A stretch of DNA of 62,975 nucleotides from Psilocybe azurescens (taxonomy: Eukaryota > Basidiomycota > Agaricomycetes > Agaricales > Agrocybaceae), in assembly GCA_023853785.1 (NCBI GenBank), contig JAJIRX010000826.1, forward strand, positions 1 through 62,975, written 5' to 3'. The notes under the pieces are model-generated. The model ran no database searches, was not told the origin of the DNA, and was given only the letters and a program-made list of their open reading frames with translations. Below are positions 45,808 through 57,884 of the stretch, one piece after another. The first letter of the stretch is position 1, and each line of letters begins with the position of its first letter. A program made the position numbers and the translations under genes.

Positions 45808-47010
45808 ATGAGCGAGTATGACTCCCAAGGGACACAACAGGTGACCATTAGCTCAAGTTTGAATGCTGCAATGCTTATAAACCTCCTGTGGGGTACGTCT
45901 CTGTATTTATGAATGCTAGAGCAGCAGGCTGATGGATTCTAGGGATATATACCACGGTGTATGCTAGCACCGTGTATCTTTACAGTACGACTGTCCATGC
46001 TCCCCAAGAAATCGTATGAATGAGACGCACCACAGTGTCGAAGGAGACTCTGCGCTTTACACGCTTTGCTTGGCCGTTTTCATCATTCAGTGGTATTTCC
46101 TTAATCTATCCATTGTTGTTGATGGCGATACGCGGGCGTCTATTTTGATTCTACACTGGAAGGTGGCCCTGTCTGGATCTCGGTCCTTTACCAGTCGCTT
46201 GCATTTGCTGTCTTTATTGTTTCTGATGCACTACTTGCCTGTTAAGTACCATTATGCATTGCGATCTTCTTGCATTGATCCATCATTGATCGATAGATTT
46301 GGAGATGCTACCACGTTTGGGGTATGTCTATTGGAATAATCTTGGTCCCCCTGCTTCTATTTACCGCCGAGCTCGGTAAGTGCCTGATAATCCCAGTTCT
46401 CCTCACTCATATCTCTTCACGATAATACAGCTCTATACGTTGTGGTAACGGTTGAAGCTGTGTTGGTAAACAACATCACGAGCGCCTCTCAAGCCACACA
46501 ATCCAACGCGATCCAAAGCGCCCAATTATTTATGTCTCTTGGAACTACAGTAATCACTACTTCTCTCATTGCATACAGAATACATTCTACTTTGAAACTC
46601 AGTCATACTACCGCTAGAGGGGTATTCAATCGCGTGGTAGAGATTGTAGTCGAGTCGGCCGCGGTTTACTCCATTGTGATCCTCGTCTACGCCGTTATCA
46701 CAGTGATTGTGCCATATCCGCAGGTTGGATCCTTTGTCGCCATAGCAGGGTGTTACCTTCAATCGATCATCACTATTGTTGGCGTGAGCTCCTGTCCAAT
46801 GATCTATATCATAAGATTTGATCAGAAGTGTAGGGAATGGCACCGACCGTTCTGGTCGCGCGTATCGCTCTTACAAGCTCCAACACCGTCGTTGCTGCCA
46901 CTGTTACTCATATCTCCGGTTTGCAATTTGGGGGCCCACGAGTAAGCGGCGACAGTGAGGCCGCTATTCCTGATGGAGAGATAATATGGGGGCCCGAAGC
47001 AGAAGAGTAG
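45808..47010 (+). CDS. Agaricomycete multi-span membrane protein, copy 1
   Basis: Member of an abundant basidiomycete family of seven-span-like membrane proteins without an assigned function. Exon 1 is 45808-45892 (MSEYDSQGTQQ to INLLWG), exon 2 is 45943-46013 (IYTTVYASTVYLYSTTV), then FIIQWYFLNLSIVVDGDTRA (near 46079-46138), SVLYQSLAFAVFIVSDALLA (near 46178-46237, one base out of frame with the preceding block), WRCYHVWGMSIGIILVPLLL (near 46299-46361), a long exon with VVEIVVESAAVYSIVILVYA (near 46638-46697), a 40-bp intron (46794-46833), and a last exon APTVLVARIALTSSNTVVA... ending EAEE and TAG at 47008. One frame change lies at TATTTTGATT near 46141, a homopolymer, and the exon 2-3 junction is not resolved. 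The paralogue at 53251-54537 is intact and guided this model. Confidence 0.65.
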
Positions 47011-48640
47011 ATTATAGCTAACTTCATCAGATGATAATTATCTTCTTTCTTAGACATTTGTAAGGCTGACGCCCCAGTCTTACCACAGACCCTTTCCATG
47101 TTATCTTATCTTCTACCTTTACGTACACGTGACCGCGATCCCCAACCCATTCCTTCGACACCGACTCCTCTTACACATTATGCACTGTACATACCTGTAG
47201 CCCAGTTGGTCGTTCTATCAATATATCGTGGTCCTGTCATTCTCCGCGTGACTCTCAGTGAGTCTGGTGACGCCAGGCTTTCAACATTCCATGGTGTTGA
47301 TTTGAACATATCATCATCAAAATCGAGTCCTTCACCAAACTCGTCAGTCTGTCATTAGAATTTTAATCATGCTAGCTGTACGTGCACGTCAATCACGTCC
47401 ACATTGCGTCTATCTTATACTCTGAAAGCGCCTCACTCATTGGTGCACGCGCGTAGTATGCCTGACTGAATTATAATCAACATAAAGGATTATAAATAGT
47501 CTCTCTTTTCCCGTGTAACATCTCCGTCACCGAGCATCCAGAACTCTCTATATTTGCGTTCATCGAGAGTATATTTTTGCTCATACATTTATTACGATAC
47601 ATCAGGGTATTGCTCAGGTTATTGACCTTCCGGGACTTGAAATAACCTTCAGACATGGGAGACACAGGAGAAATGTGCCTCATCTAGACGCTAATACTCA
47701 GATTATATTTTCCAACTCTCTTTACTGAGTACGTTGGCTTGAGGAAACCGAAGAGTGAATTGGCGGAGAGAAACTGGCCAAAACGTCGACGAGGAGACGG
47801 AGAGTTCAATTACATATTTTATGTGATTGATCCGTACACATTAAAAATCGCCCACACCGACCTCAATCTTCACCGGTCACCCGTTAAGTATATAATTACT
47901 AACTGGACTAGCGTGTTGGCCTGCATATTTTACCCTACTACGAGTGTTTTTCAGTCTTAATCATGATTACACTTTAATAACCTCCTACCCTCTCGTACAC
48001 ACAGCACAACATAATTCCTCGCCTGAAATAAACGATCGTTGGCAGGATCATGTTAGATATTACCCATGTTCTCTTTAGCGTAATCTTATCACATGACTCA
48101 TACCTACATACACTCGCTAGTCATACATTTGTACCTTGGTTTCTGCCTGGTTAATACATCCACGTTCCCCTTCTTGTCTGGCCCCCTTCTCCTCTGGGTC
48201 TTCTCCTAACATATCAATAGGTCAGATGAGTGTAAATCTACTGGATTATTCTTCTAGAGGACATTACATAACTCCGAGGTGGGTCGGAGTTTGATGAGTC
48301 GTATTGGCCAACTCCCTGCTTGAAAGTCCGCCACTGTATCACGAAGCCTGATATTGATGATCATGAACCTTGATGCACTTACAATGAGAGAGATATCTAG
48401 CCTTCTCGTGATGGCTTCCGATCTCGTACCATCGCAACTATCTTCCTCTCTTTCTGGCATCCATTATTAAACGACCATGAAAATCTTTTCTAGATCACTT
48501 TGATGCTTTCTCACAAATTGGCAGCGCCCCACCAAAATGTGGACTGTGTCATGTAAATCTTGCTCCAGATCGAGAGGAGTGCTATAAGCTAGCATAATGA
48601 TAGCATCGTGTTTTTTTGCCTCCCAATGATCTCTGTGGAC
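47011..48640. other. Unassigned intergenic region
   Basis: I see no family motif or convincing splice pattern. Open frames of up to 97 codons occur on both strands (for example 48467-48760 minus) without support. Confidence 0.4.
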
Positions 48641-48648
48641 TATATAAG
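48641..48648 (+). promoter_or_regulatory. TATA box of DUF6533-like gene at 48764
   Basis: TATATAAG lies 116 bp upstream of the ATG at 48764. Confidence 0.5.
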
Positions 48649-48763
48649 ACGTATTTAGAATCTGGATGATCATACATTTGCTCTTAACGCCAACTACTCT
48701 AGCCGATACAGTCAGAATACAGCACCCTATGAACACAGTATCCCCCTCACTGCCTCTCAATCC

Positions 48764-50094
48764 ATGGAACGAGCAGATCCACTACCTACAGATTGTACAG
48801 CTGACCAGATACGCTCGGAGTATGTCAATAGACTTCCATATTTAGAATCTATGTCTTATCTTATAACTCTGTTTCTGCCACTTCAGTTTTGTCCGCTTGT
48901 ATGGTTCTATACGACTATAGTGAGTATTCTACTATGTGAAATAAATTGCAGGAAATTAACACAATGCCCGGGTAGTCATCACATTTGATCAAGAGGTACG
49001 TAGGCTTGCTTGAATGGTGATTACTGTACTAAAAACTGTCTAGCGAATGAGGTGTCGTTTTTGTGGGTGGGTACATTTTTTCTGAAAACTAAACTGTTGA
49101 TAATGAAGTACGTGCGGAATCAAGTACTATGTGGATATGCCTCATGTTCTTATTCTCTCAGTTGTATGTCTCTGGCTAAAACACTACAAGGGATTCTAAC
49201 AGTTGTGTCCCCTTACTTTTGTAGTTGTGAGTAGACATGAGATTTGCCTATGCCAATGGTGATCCTCCGCTGACGGCATTCCAGGCGTACGCTTCAAGGA
49301 CTGGCAAAACTGGATAGGTCTGATAGGAGTCCTTATTGCACAAGGTAGTCAATCGGCGTATGTGCATTTGGTATTTGTACCCGAATGACGTTGCTCCTAC
49401 TTGTAGCCATCTTGCAGGTTCGACTATACGTACTCTTTTCCAAGAGCCGGAAACTCTTGGCATATACGGTGCCTCTGTACATATTTTCGGCTATTTCTTC
49501 TATGGTTGTGATGGAAAAAGCCTTCTACCAAGGTGGCCCGCCCAATCCTCGACAACTATCCTCATTTCGAGACGTCAGGGCAGTTGAAATCCCCGATGGA
49601 AATTTCTGCAGTGAATTAAGTCTTGCACAGTACTCTTACGCCTTTTGGGTACCGATATCAGCATTTGAATGCATCTTGTGTACACTGACTATTACGAGGG
49701 GATTTCAGCATTACAAGTCGTATAGATCTTGCGTCTCTATGGGCGTACGACTCGTTGATGTCCTAGTTCGAGATTCAATTCTCTACTTTGTTGCGTAAGT
49801 GTCTTTAATTTGAAGGCTTGGTATTATACCGCCTTACTGTGATTCAATTATAGAATGGGTACGATATACCTGGCTTGTATAGTGGTCTCAATACTTAACC
49901 AGGTATATCTCCTCAAGACTTGGTTTGCTAATCATGTTAATGAGGCTGTACAGGAGATTTTTGATGCATGCGTTGGATTTTCGATCTCCCTGCCATCGAT
50001 CCTGTTTAGCCGGATGATATTAAAAGTTCACGGAGTGTTCTCGGACAGTGGTAACAGAGTAACGGACGCAAGAGGATTTCCAGTCTCCGGCTGA
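48764..50094 (+). CDS. DUF6533-like multi-span membrane protein, right-side copy
   Basis: Same family as the left array but on the plus strand and beyond the transposon. Seen: start MERADPLPTDCTADQIRSEY (48764), an exon with VVITFDQE (near 48972-48995), FLWVGTFFLK (near 49057-49090), VRFKDWQNWIGLIGVLIAQ (near 49287-49343), ILQVRLYVLFSKSRKLLAY (near 49410-49466), EIPDGNFCSELS and YAFWVPISAFECILCTL (near 49588-49686), VLVRDSILYFVA (49759-49794 plus next base), and after an intron (49795-49853) a final exon with QEIFDACVGFSISLPSILFS and a TGA at 50092-50094. The exon carrying VITFDQE does not join exon 1 in phase by the nearest sites, so either a further intron or a lesion is present. Compared with the array it has the FW-x-P block as FWVP and a shorter tail. 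Confidence 0.65.
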
Positions 50095-53000
50095 GCCGGT
50101 GTTTATCGTCCAATTTAAAGGACGCATACGAGACAGAGTCATAGTGTGATTGACTGATTTCACTCTCATACATACTCGTTGGATTGTACAATAACGATAA
50201 AGTGAGACATAATTGTATAAAAGACGACAGGAATGAGCACGGAGAGATGCAGACCAGCTATGAAGAACAATTCAAACGCGCTTCTGAGGTCGACGGTGTG
50301 ATATATTTGACGACCTTTAGTATGGATGAGTTTCATATTCGGGTGCGGCTATTTACCACCACACCCTCTCTAATATAGAGTGTCAATTGGACCATACCTC
50401 TCGCTATTATGATCGCCAGGATCATCCATGGGAATCCCCACGATTTCTCCATCTCCAAACACAAATTTCCGGGCTACAGTTCGCAGGTACGCGAGATATC
50501 AATCAAGAGCACAACCTCCCACGAGGAAACCATCTTATCAGATGGTGGAGGAGATTAAGCGTTGTACCGCGGGTAGTGTCGTAAATCTTTTGGTCTGGTA
50601 GCTCATCATAATCCATTCCACACATTCCAAGTTCGTATTCCAGCAGTAGAGTCAAGTATTTGTATATCAAAATCAATGAGATGTACACCAGACATTCAAA
50701 TCAGATGAAGGAGCGTATGATGAGATCCAGTTATGCCATGGTACTGTCGTTGTGGAACGTGTATATGGTACAAGACCACCCGGACCACCCTACAAGGTCA
50801 ACCCGCTCCACCGTCGAATTATACACATCATTTACATTGAGTGATCGTTCAGATATCTGTCATGTCATGAACCACCAGTAATCGGCGTTGGGAATGGTAA
50901 ATCTGCAGTGAGAATAACGAGACGGTGATAGCTTAAAACAAGGTTGTGGCATACAGTACGTGCTTGTCACTGAATGGTGTTCCTCAGGAGATTGCAACTT
51001 CTCTGAAGGAATGACGATAGCCTAACACACTACGTCTGGGAGGCCGGGGAGTGTCTGGAATAATTGCGGGAATGAGTTTGTCTGTTGGCCATTCGTGTAT
51101 ATGCTAAGCATATACACGAATGGCCAACAGATAATTCAAAGGCGGGCGAGCTTGTCAACGCCGCCTCCTCGCCACTGGTCTCCCAACACATGCCGCAGTC
51201 ATCAGTGGATTTCCCGCTGTCTTCGACCATGCTTGAACAACATCCCACAGGGACACATTGAGCCTCAACGACGAGCACCAGGGTCCAGAACCTGTAATAC
51301 CGAGGTGAGTTACACCGCACTACGCGAAGACCAGCCTGCCACTGACGTAATTCTCCGCGTTGTATGTGTCCAGCTCCGTCTATATGCGCATATGTTCCAA
51401 CAGTAGGTGCAGAACAAAGGTCTGTGAAACGATCGAAAGTGAGTCAGGATGCCTATGAGAATGTGAATGGACGCGTTACTGACCTGGCGAAGCTCCCATC
51501 CCCCAATGACAGGTGTGTCCTTCGTCGCCAATGATCCTCGCACACACATAACCCTAACGACGACTTGCAGAGGACTGTGAGTAAGTCCCCACGCTGGAAT
51601 TGAAGCCGTACTTACCTAGCGATGTGACTATCTCCTTCTATTCAGGTGTCGCCGTCGTCGACGCGCACTCCACAAGCCCAAGCCCACGACGAGTTGCACC
51701 CCTCATGACGCTCCTAACCCCTTCTAGCTAGGTCGATGCTCCCGGCCAACGAAAACTAAAGTCCAAGACGAATATCTGAGAGGGATGGTAAGTCAACATC
51801 GGCATTAAATTCGATATGTTACTGACCTATTAGAGCACTAGAATCCGTAAAGTCAAGTGGACGAGTGTCTAGCAAGTTCTGTGTGCTACAAAGCAGGGTA
51901 GTATGCATTAGTCTTTGAAAGCTGGGCCGAGCGTAGGATTACCAGTAGCAATCAATGATCAATGGTTGAGTTGGAAACTCAAGACTTCAGACGATAATAG
52001 CCAATAAGTTTCGGAATTGGAATTGACAGGACAAATGCCGGCTGTTTCTACGGTGGGAATTACGGCGTGGACTAGTCATGTGATGCTCTCAGCGAGCGCG
52101 ATGCGCTTTGGGGCCCATCTTCATTCAAATTGGGAGGACGCGCTCTAGCCTCCTGAAGAAAAAGAGCATATAAAGCATGGATACTTAACATTTATGCTTT
52201 ATATATTGGAATGCATTCATAATAGCAATGGACAGTGCAAAGGAGTGATCGTCACTGCACCGGACCGGACCTGCTCCAATGACGGCATCAGAATAACCGA
52301 AGAAAAGCTATAATTAATCAGGGTAATTTACTACAAATGTCAGACAGATTGTCATCCGTGTTCAGCACCTCGTTGTTTAATTAACTGGAGCGCTAAATCT
52401 GTACAGATACCGAGATGCCAGGGTTTTGACATGGCTTTGTTCTGAGTCCATGATACTACTGCTTATTATAGTTTTTCATAGCTTCACAAGCATGTATTGG
52501 ACTTGTCGTGACCAGGCTTATTGATTTCGGACATCTATTAAGTACATCTGGAATTTGTAGTACTGCAACAACATAGCAGCGCAAGTTTGGATGAAAGAAC
52601 GTATGGTTCTTCTGCCCCCAAAATAAAACTTTGAACAATCGACATCGTAGCTACAGTCCCTCTAAAGCTGATCGCAGGGTAGATAATCACGACATCAGAT
52701 AATTATAATCATCTTGATGGCGCTCAGTATCTTTCAAAAAGCACGCTATATATGCTATGAGCGAGTTATACAAATACTGAAGCCTAAAAACAGGCATGCA
52801 GTTCGCGGATGCAGTAGTGGAGCTGCCAGTGAGGGGGTGTTACGGTAGCCATTGCCTTGTACTAAAAGGCAGACACTGACTCATTGTCGCTGCATTGTTC
52901 TTGATTTTCGATGCCATGTCCCCTGTCTTGTTAATGACGTTGTATGCCCAAATTTCTGCGGTGGCGTGACTTACAGAAAGTAAAATATGTCATTCTCCAA

Positions 53001-53184
53001 GTGGAAAATTGAAACTGTCAACATACATAGCTGCGTAAACTAACAATCACTGTGGCATTGATGGTACCTTCTCCAGCATTTAGTGGATAGATCATTTTGA
53101 CATTGGAGACATATCTTGATCAGTGGCTGTTGATATCGAGGACTCTGATCAATACCATATGATTATCATCACCCATGAAAGCTG
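50095..53184. other. Unassigned region with a long perfect palindrome
   Basis: No gene is recognised. Frames at 51095-51406 (plus) and 51030-51320 (minus) overlap the palindrome at 51081-51131 and are unsupported. The TATA-like CATATAAAGC near 52168 has no recognised gene behind it. Confidence 0.4.
51081..51131. repeat. Perfect 51-bp palindrome (25-bp arms, 1-base centre)
   Basis: The arm beginning TCTGTTGGCCATTCGTG runs to a central A at 51106, and the exact reverse complement follows, ending CCAACAGA. There is no mismatch in 25 bp. It could form a hairpin or cruciform, or be a fold-back assembly artefact. Confidence 0.85.
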
Positions 53185-53192
53185 TATATAAG
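53185..53192 (+). promoter_or_regulatory. TATA box of membrane-protein gene at 53251
   Basis: TATATAAG lies 59 bp upstream of the ATG at 53251. Confidence 0.55.
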
Positions 53193-53250
53193 CATGAACG
53201 GGGAGTACATTGAATCACTCAGTCCGCTCAAAAACACTGGTATCAACACC

Positions 53251-54537
53251 ATGTCCACATTCGATTTTCCGATCCCTACCAGCTTCCAATCATCTGTGAT
53301 CAGCAGTAACCTCAACTCTGTCATTATATTCACTTTCCTAACCGGTGAGTGGTCTGTCCAAAGCTTCTATACCACAGAAGGCTCACGCAATGAATCAGGG
53401 ATATACACCATGTTATATGTGGTGACAATATACTCCTACAGTAAGGTGCTCAACACAATTTATACAGACAAGAAAGCAACTATCTCTTCTCAGTAACTAA
53501 AATGCCCGCAAACCGTGGCCGTCTCATCGTCCTATCGACAATTTCACTCCTCTACATCCTCTGCATGGTGCAGCTCGTGCTGCAATGGTACTACATCAAT
53601 TTGATCATGATCACAAGTGGAGATACACGAGAGTCGATATTTTTCGCGATCTTGGGGCGCGGCTCTACTTCGGTGTACGCAGTGTTTCAGATTTCGTTCT
53701 GCTTGATGTTCATTGTCTCGGATGCACTCTTGGTACGTAGTATGAGCACTGTATTAGGTCGTACAGGTTAAATATCTCAACCTTTCAAATTTCTTGACAG
53801 ATCTGGAGATGTTATCACGTTTGGGGTATGTCTAAACGAGTAATCATACTTCCCCTGGTACTTCTTCTGGCAGAAATAGGGAGTTTGTTCCTGAAAGAAC
53901 ATTTCTTATCATTCAAATACTAACTTCTGAGTTGTTCTCGGTGTCTTCAGGTGTCTCGCTCGCACTAACTATTGTATCGACCTTGCCAGGCCAGAATACA
54001 ACCGCCACCTCATTCAAGAACCTCACTTGTATCCAAGCTTTTGCCTCGTTTGGGACCACAGCCCTATGCACCCTGCTTATCGGCTACAAAATTCACACCG
54101 CGTCCCGTCCGATTCTAAATAACGGTAGAAAGCACTCTAACGCACGACTTAGCCACGTCGTGAAAGTGATAATTGAATCAGCGGCAGTCTACTCACTCAC
54201 CATTCTCGCATATGCAATTCAAGCCGCGCTTCCCATTACTCTCGAAAATCTCTTAGAATCGCCGCTCCTTGTTGAAGGATTTTATTTCGAGACAATCATA
54301 GTCGCCGTCGCGGTAAGTCACTGTCATCTTTGCTCAATTACACGAATTGAATGTAACTTTTATTTCTCGCCCTGTGTCCTCATCTGGCAGGGGATGGCTC
54401 CAACTATAATTGCTGCCAGGATCGCACTTACCAGCAAGGCGAATACCACAGTTGTGGAACAAATGACTCCTTTATCTGGATTTCGTGTCCAGAGTCAGCC
54501 GGAAAGCTTTAATACGCGTACCACTAATACAGCATAA
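53251..54537 (+). CDS. Agaricomycete multi-span membrane protein, copy 2 (intact)
   Basis: Six exons join in phase to 320 residues: 53251-53344, 53399-53440, 53497-53732, 53801-53882, 53951-54312 and 54391-54537 (TAA at 54535). All introns are GT-AG, 54-78 bp. The protein shows the family layout: N-terminal MSTFDFPIPTS, a first span, LVLQWYYINL with TSGDTRESIF, VSDALL then IWRCYHVWGMSKRVIILPLV, LIGYKIHTASRP, VIIESAAVYSLTILAYAIQA, and the terminal APTIIAARIALTSKANTT. An upstream in-frame ATG at 53194 exists, but it lies directly after the TATA box, so 53251 is preferred. It is a paralogue of 45808-47010. Function is unknown; the family is very common in mushroom genomes. Confidence 0.8.
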
Positions 54538-56381
54538 CATTCAGAATGCAGTCTTTGACGCACTACTTTAGAAGTGGCATATCAACGGAAACCAAGGTCG
54601 AGAATATTAAACACAGTTTAATAGATCCTTTCCCACATAGGTAGTACTAAATACATTATATGCTTATGAACAGGTAAATCTGCACAATACGTGTTTATTA
54701 AAAGTTTTAAGAAACCAATGGAAACGTTTGGACACGCATCGCTGTCCTGACAAAGCCTGGGATCCGAATATTTGGCATACAGAACAATCATCAGCCACAG
54801 TTCATCTCGTCCGGGTTCACTCCGAGGATCGTTGTTTGTGCTTCTCGTTTGATGTGTTTGCTGACAGTGCTGCGTCACTCCCATTCTGAGCCCTCGGGCA
54901 TTCGGCAGAGCGGCAGCATGCATATTCATGCTTGAGGTAGATTCTTTTTAACGACTACGACGACTATTCAGCTTTGGAATGAGATGATTTCGCGATTTCA
55001 GCAGGAGGACGAGATTTTCGTGGCCTTTAAACAATGTACAGAATCATGCACTGATGTACGAATACCTTGTTGTGGAGCAAACCTACAAATTGACAGTTCG
55101 ACATCGCTGGGAGAGATGTACATTTACTTATATCTACCCAGCGACTTTGATCGCAGTCTAGATTATCATAGCATCAGATAATTATCTTTGTGACAGTCTA
55201 CAGTTTTCAATAATCCGGTATCCAGGGTGTGAGCAAATTGCGAACCCCATGCTGCAGCACAGGTGTACAATTAGGTTTAGATGATTCGGGTAGGACAGTT
55301 GGTAAATTATCAAATTGCCGACGCTAACTCGCTGCCTCACATTCAGTGGTGGCCTCCAATGAGCTTAGGTATTTTCTTTTTGTAACGATGGAAGCTTATC
55401 AAACCAATTTGCTGCCCGCTGTAGTGTAGTGCATACATAGTAGAAACATAGCAGAACAGCAATCAAACAGCATGTCAATTATCCTGAAAATCACTAACAA
55501 CTCATACAGTCAGTAAGACTCCACATAGAGCTGTATATACTATTATCAAACAAATCATCGCATGATTCAAGAAAGCAGGAAGATAATCATACCGAAGCAC
55601 CGTAAGAAGTCTGATGCATCACATGATACCTGACTGAATGACAAAGGTAGAGAGATTGAACGAGGAGCAATTTCCACTTTCAAGCGAACATAACTTCAGT
55701 AGAACCAAGTTTTCGAGATGATGTGGTATTTCAAGACATCTGTCATCCTTAAAATCTATAATCAGCTCCCAAGTAGCCATGCCCATTTGATGATATGGAC
55801 AGATGAGCTATTCCAAAACCATCAATAGTAAACCTCCACATAGAATTTCATTGAACCTACTACTCCCTTGTTGATGACAAGATTGATGGCTCACTTCTTC
55901 TGTGAATGGGGGTACAACTTGTCCTTCTTTCCGATTTCACAACATGGAAGCATGTCTGGGCGCAGGGGAAAGCATGCCCCACATGCCCCAGTGCATGCCC
56001 CACTTATGCCCTATGCAGTGAACACCCCACTTGCACTCCCCATGCACTCCCTTGCATGCCCCTGCACGTCCTGCCTTGGCAGCAACATATATCCTGCCAA
56101 AATCTTTCACAGCTTCCCAGACTCTTGGAATGCACAGTCTGTATATCAAGTTGGTAAGCTTTCATGATCTCATACTTGCATATATCATAATGACAGACCA
56201 TAGGGTATCCATATTTCTCTGGATTAAGGTCCCAGATGACTGGCATACATCCTATATTATGTATAGTACAATCTTATTGATCTCCTGGACATTATTTCAT
56301 CTGTCAGTTCAGCTTTGGGTGCAAAGCTCACATACCTGTAGTCTATGATGCTCAGTTTCATTATTGGTGAACTTGTCCATC
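54538..56381. other. Intergenic region up to the LTR retrotransposon
   Basis: No gene is recognised. The C-rich ATGCCCC repeat lies at about 55970-56075. The base before the LTR is 56381; with the other side outside the window no target duplication can be tested. Confidence 0.4.
55970..56075. repeat. Imperfect ATGCCCC/ATGCACTCCC tandem repeat
   Basis: Repeated CATGCCCC, GCATGCCCC and GCACTCCCC units in a strand-biased C-rich tract. The repeat keeps one strand almost free of G runs longer than one and the other strand rich in GGGG (possible G-quadruplex). The overlapping open frames are products of the repeat. Confidence 0.7.
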
Positions 56382-56801
56382 TGTTACGACTTCAAGCTTA
56401 TATTCACGTGCGTGGATAAAGCCGACAGTCAAGTAGTCAAGAACAGCAAGTTCCAAGCAGTGTCAAGTAAGAGGAGGTTAGATTCTCAAGAACTAGCTAA
56501 AGAATACAGTGGATCCTTCCTGGTATAAATACTATGAACCGCACAGCAAGTTGAAACGAGTTTGAATGTTCATCAGCAGATGTATATAAGAATAGAGGAA
56601 ACAGATCAAGCGTTCATCAAAAGATGTATCATAAAGATAGAAGTGAAAGTCCATCAAAGATATGATGGAGTTTCATAGATATGATGGAAAGCAAAGTTCA
56701 TCAGAACATACAATGATGTATCAATGATGTGACGGATGACAAAGAAAAGGGAAAAGAAAAAGAGAAAGGAAAAGCAAAAAGAAAATAAAGTGTCCGTAAC
56801 A
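56382..56801 (-). repeat. 3' LTR of the retrotransposon
   Basis: 420 bp, nearly identical to 62552-62975, and ends with the TGTTACG/CGTAACA inverted termini. Confidence 0.95.
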
Positions 56802-56814
56802 TTACCCCCTTCTA
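56802..56814 (-). other. Polypurine tract
   Basis: The minus strand reads TAGAAGGGGGTAA directly before the 3' LTR (next base T of TGTTACGG). A purine run at this place primes plus-strand DNA synthesis in LTR elements. Confidence 0.7.
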
Positions 56815-56842
56815 AGGTTCGACTGTCCCAGTCGAATGGTCT

Positions 56843-57513
56843 TCAGTATCCGTAGGGTTCTCCGGTATTGTTTGCGATGCCAACGTCATCCGTGGGGTCG
56901 TCATAATCAAAGTAATCGCTTCTGTGAGGAGAGTCGTTACGCTTGAAAGGACAGTATCTTGTCGTATGTCCTGGTCCTTGGCGGTGGCAGTGGTTGCAGG
57001 TGAGCTTGGGGCAATATTGTCGTATATGTCCCAACTTTCCACATGCGGCATGTAACGTCCGGTCGACGTTGATTCCCAACACTTGTCCATCGGGCTCAAG
57101 TCGGGCGACGAGAAGGCGGCCGGTCTGATTGTTGATGCTGAAAGGTTGTGGTGGATCAGCCGGTGAGTCGCTCCGTGGGTGTCTGCGTGCGGTGTTTGAT
57201 GAGCATGTGTTCGATGGCTCGTTCAAAACCCTTGAGTTGAAAGACGTTTTGAGGGAGTCGGTGGTGGCTTTGTGGTGGACTGACTCTCGCCTGTTTGACT
57301 GCGATGTCCGCCTCGATGATTCGTGATTTCGCCAGATAAATAGTTGAAGAATTCAAGTTCTCGTTTGATAAAGGGGGGGCAAAGGGCTTCCCGACGGTTT
57401 TCGGCATTTTTCAAGATTTCAAGTAGTTCGTAGACGGAGAGAGTATTAAAAAGTTGAGACGATGTAGTAGTAGATTGGGGAACAGATGAGGCACGAGCAG
57501 TGGAATGAGACAT
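56843..57513 (-). pseudogene. Extra zinc-knuckle ORF downstream of pol
   Basis: An ORF 3' of the integrase, before the polypurine tract, in the same sense as pol. It starts at ATG 57513 (MSHSTARASSVPQ), continues through LFNTLSVYELLEILKNAENR and KGFERAIEHMLIKHRTQTP, and ends with two CCHC-type units: CGKLGHIRQYCP (near 57040-57005) and CNHCHRQGPGHTTRYCP (near 57000-56950), then an acidic tail to about 56843. Three frames must be joined, at about 57330 and 57220, and the first cysteine pair of the first knuckle is split by what looks like a missing base. Such an additional nucleocapsid-like protein outside gag is unusual; it might act as a second nucleic-acid-binding factor. Confidence 0.7.
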
Positions 57514-57884
57514 TGTTGGATATCGATGTTTGTTGCCTAGAAGTGTAGCGACTTGACCTTTCTTATAGCCTTTGTTGCCAGTCCGGGTCTAAGTTTTTCC
57601 TTGAGCTGGGAAATCCGCAGTTGATACTCTAGATTTTGGTCTGCGCCATTGCTGCGCATCTTGCCTTGAGTTCATTGTGTGCTTGTTTCTCCCGCTTCTC
57701 GAGACAGTATAAATGCTATCTCGAGTTCTTCAAGCATTTGTTGTCGATCTTCTTGGGATTTTGGTATTTTTGTCGTGAGGAAAATAGGTTCGTGAGTGTT
57801 TTGGGGAAAGAGTGGACTTGACGCGTTTGATCGAGGGGGAGAGCATGTTGATTGATTGTTGAGTGAGGGAAGATGGTGGTCTTT

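Noticed and set aside
51030..51406. Genes reading through the palindrome at 51081-51131
   Set aside because: Both overlapping frames use the palindrome itself as their start or end and show no family features.
55868..56348. Cys/His-rich open frames on both strands
   Set aside because: They are translations of the ATGCCCC repeat; the apparent Cys-Pro-Thr-Cys motifs are repeat products.
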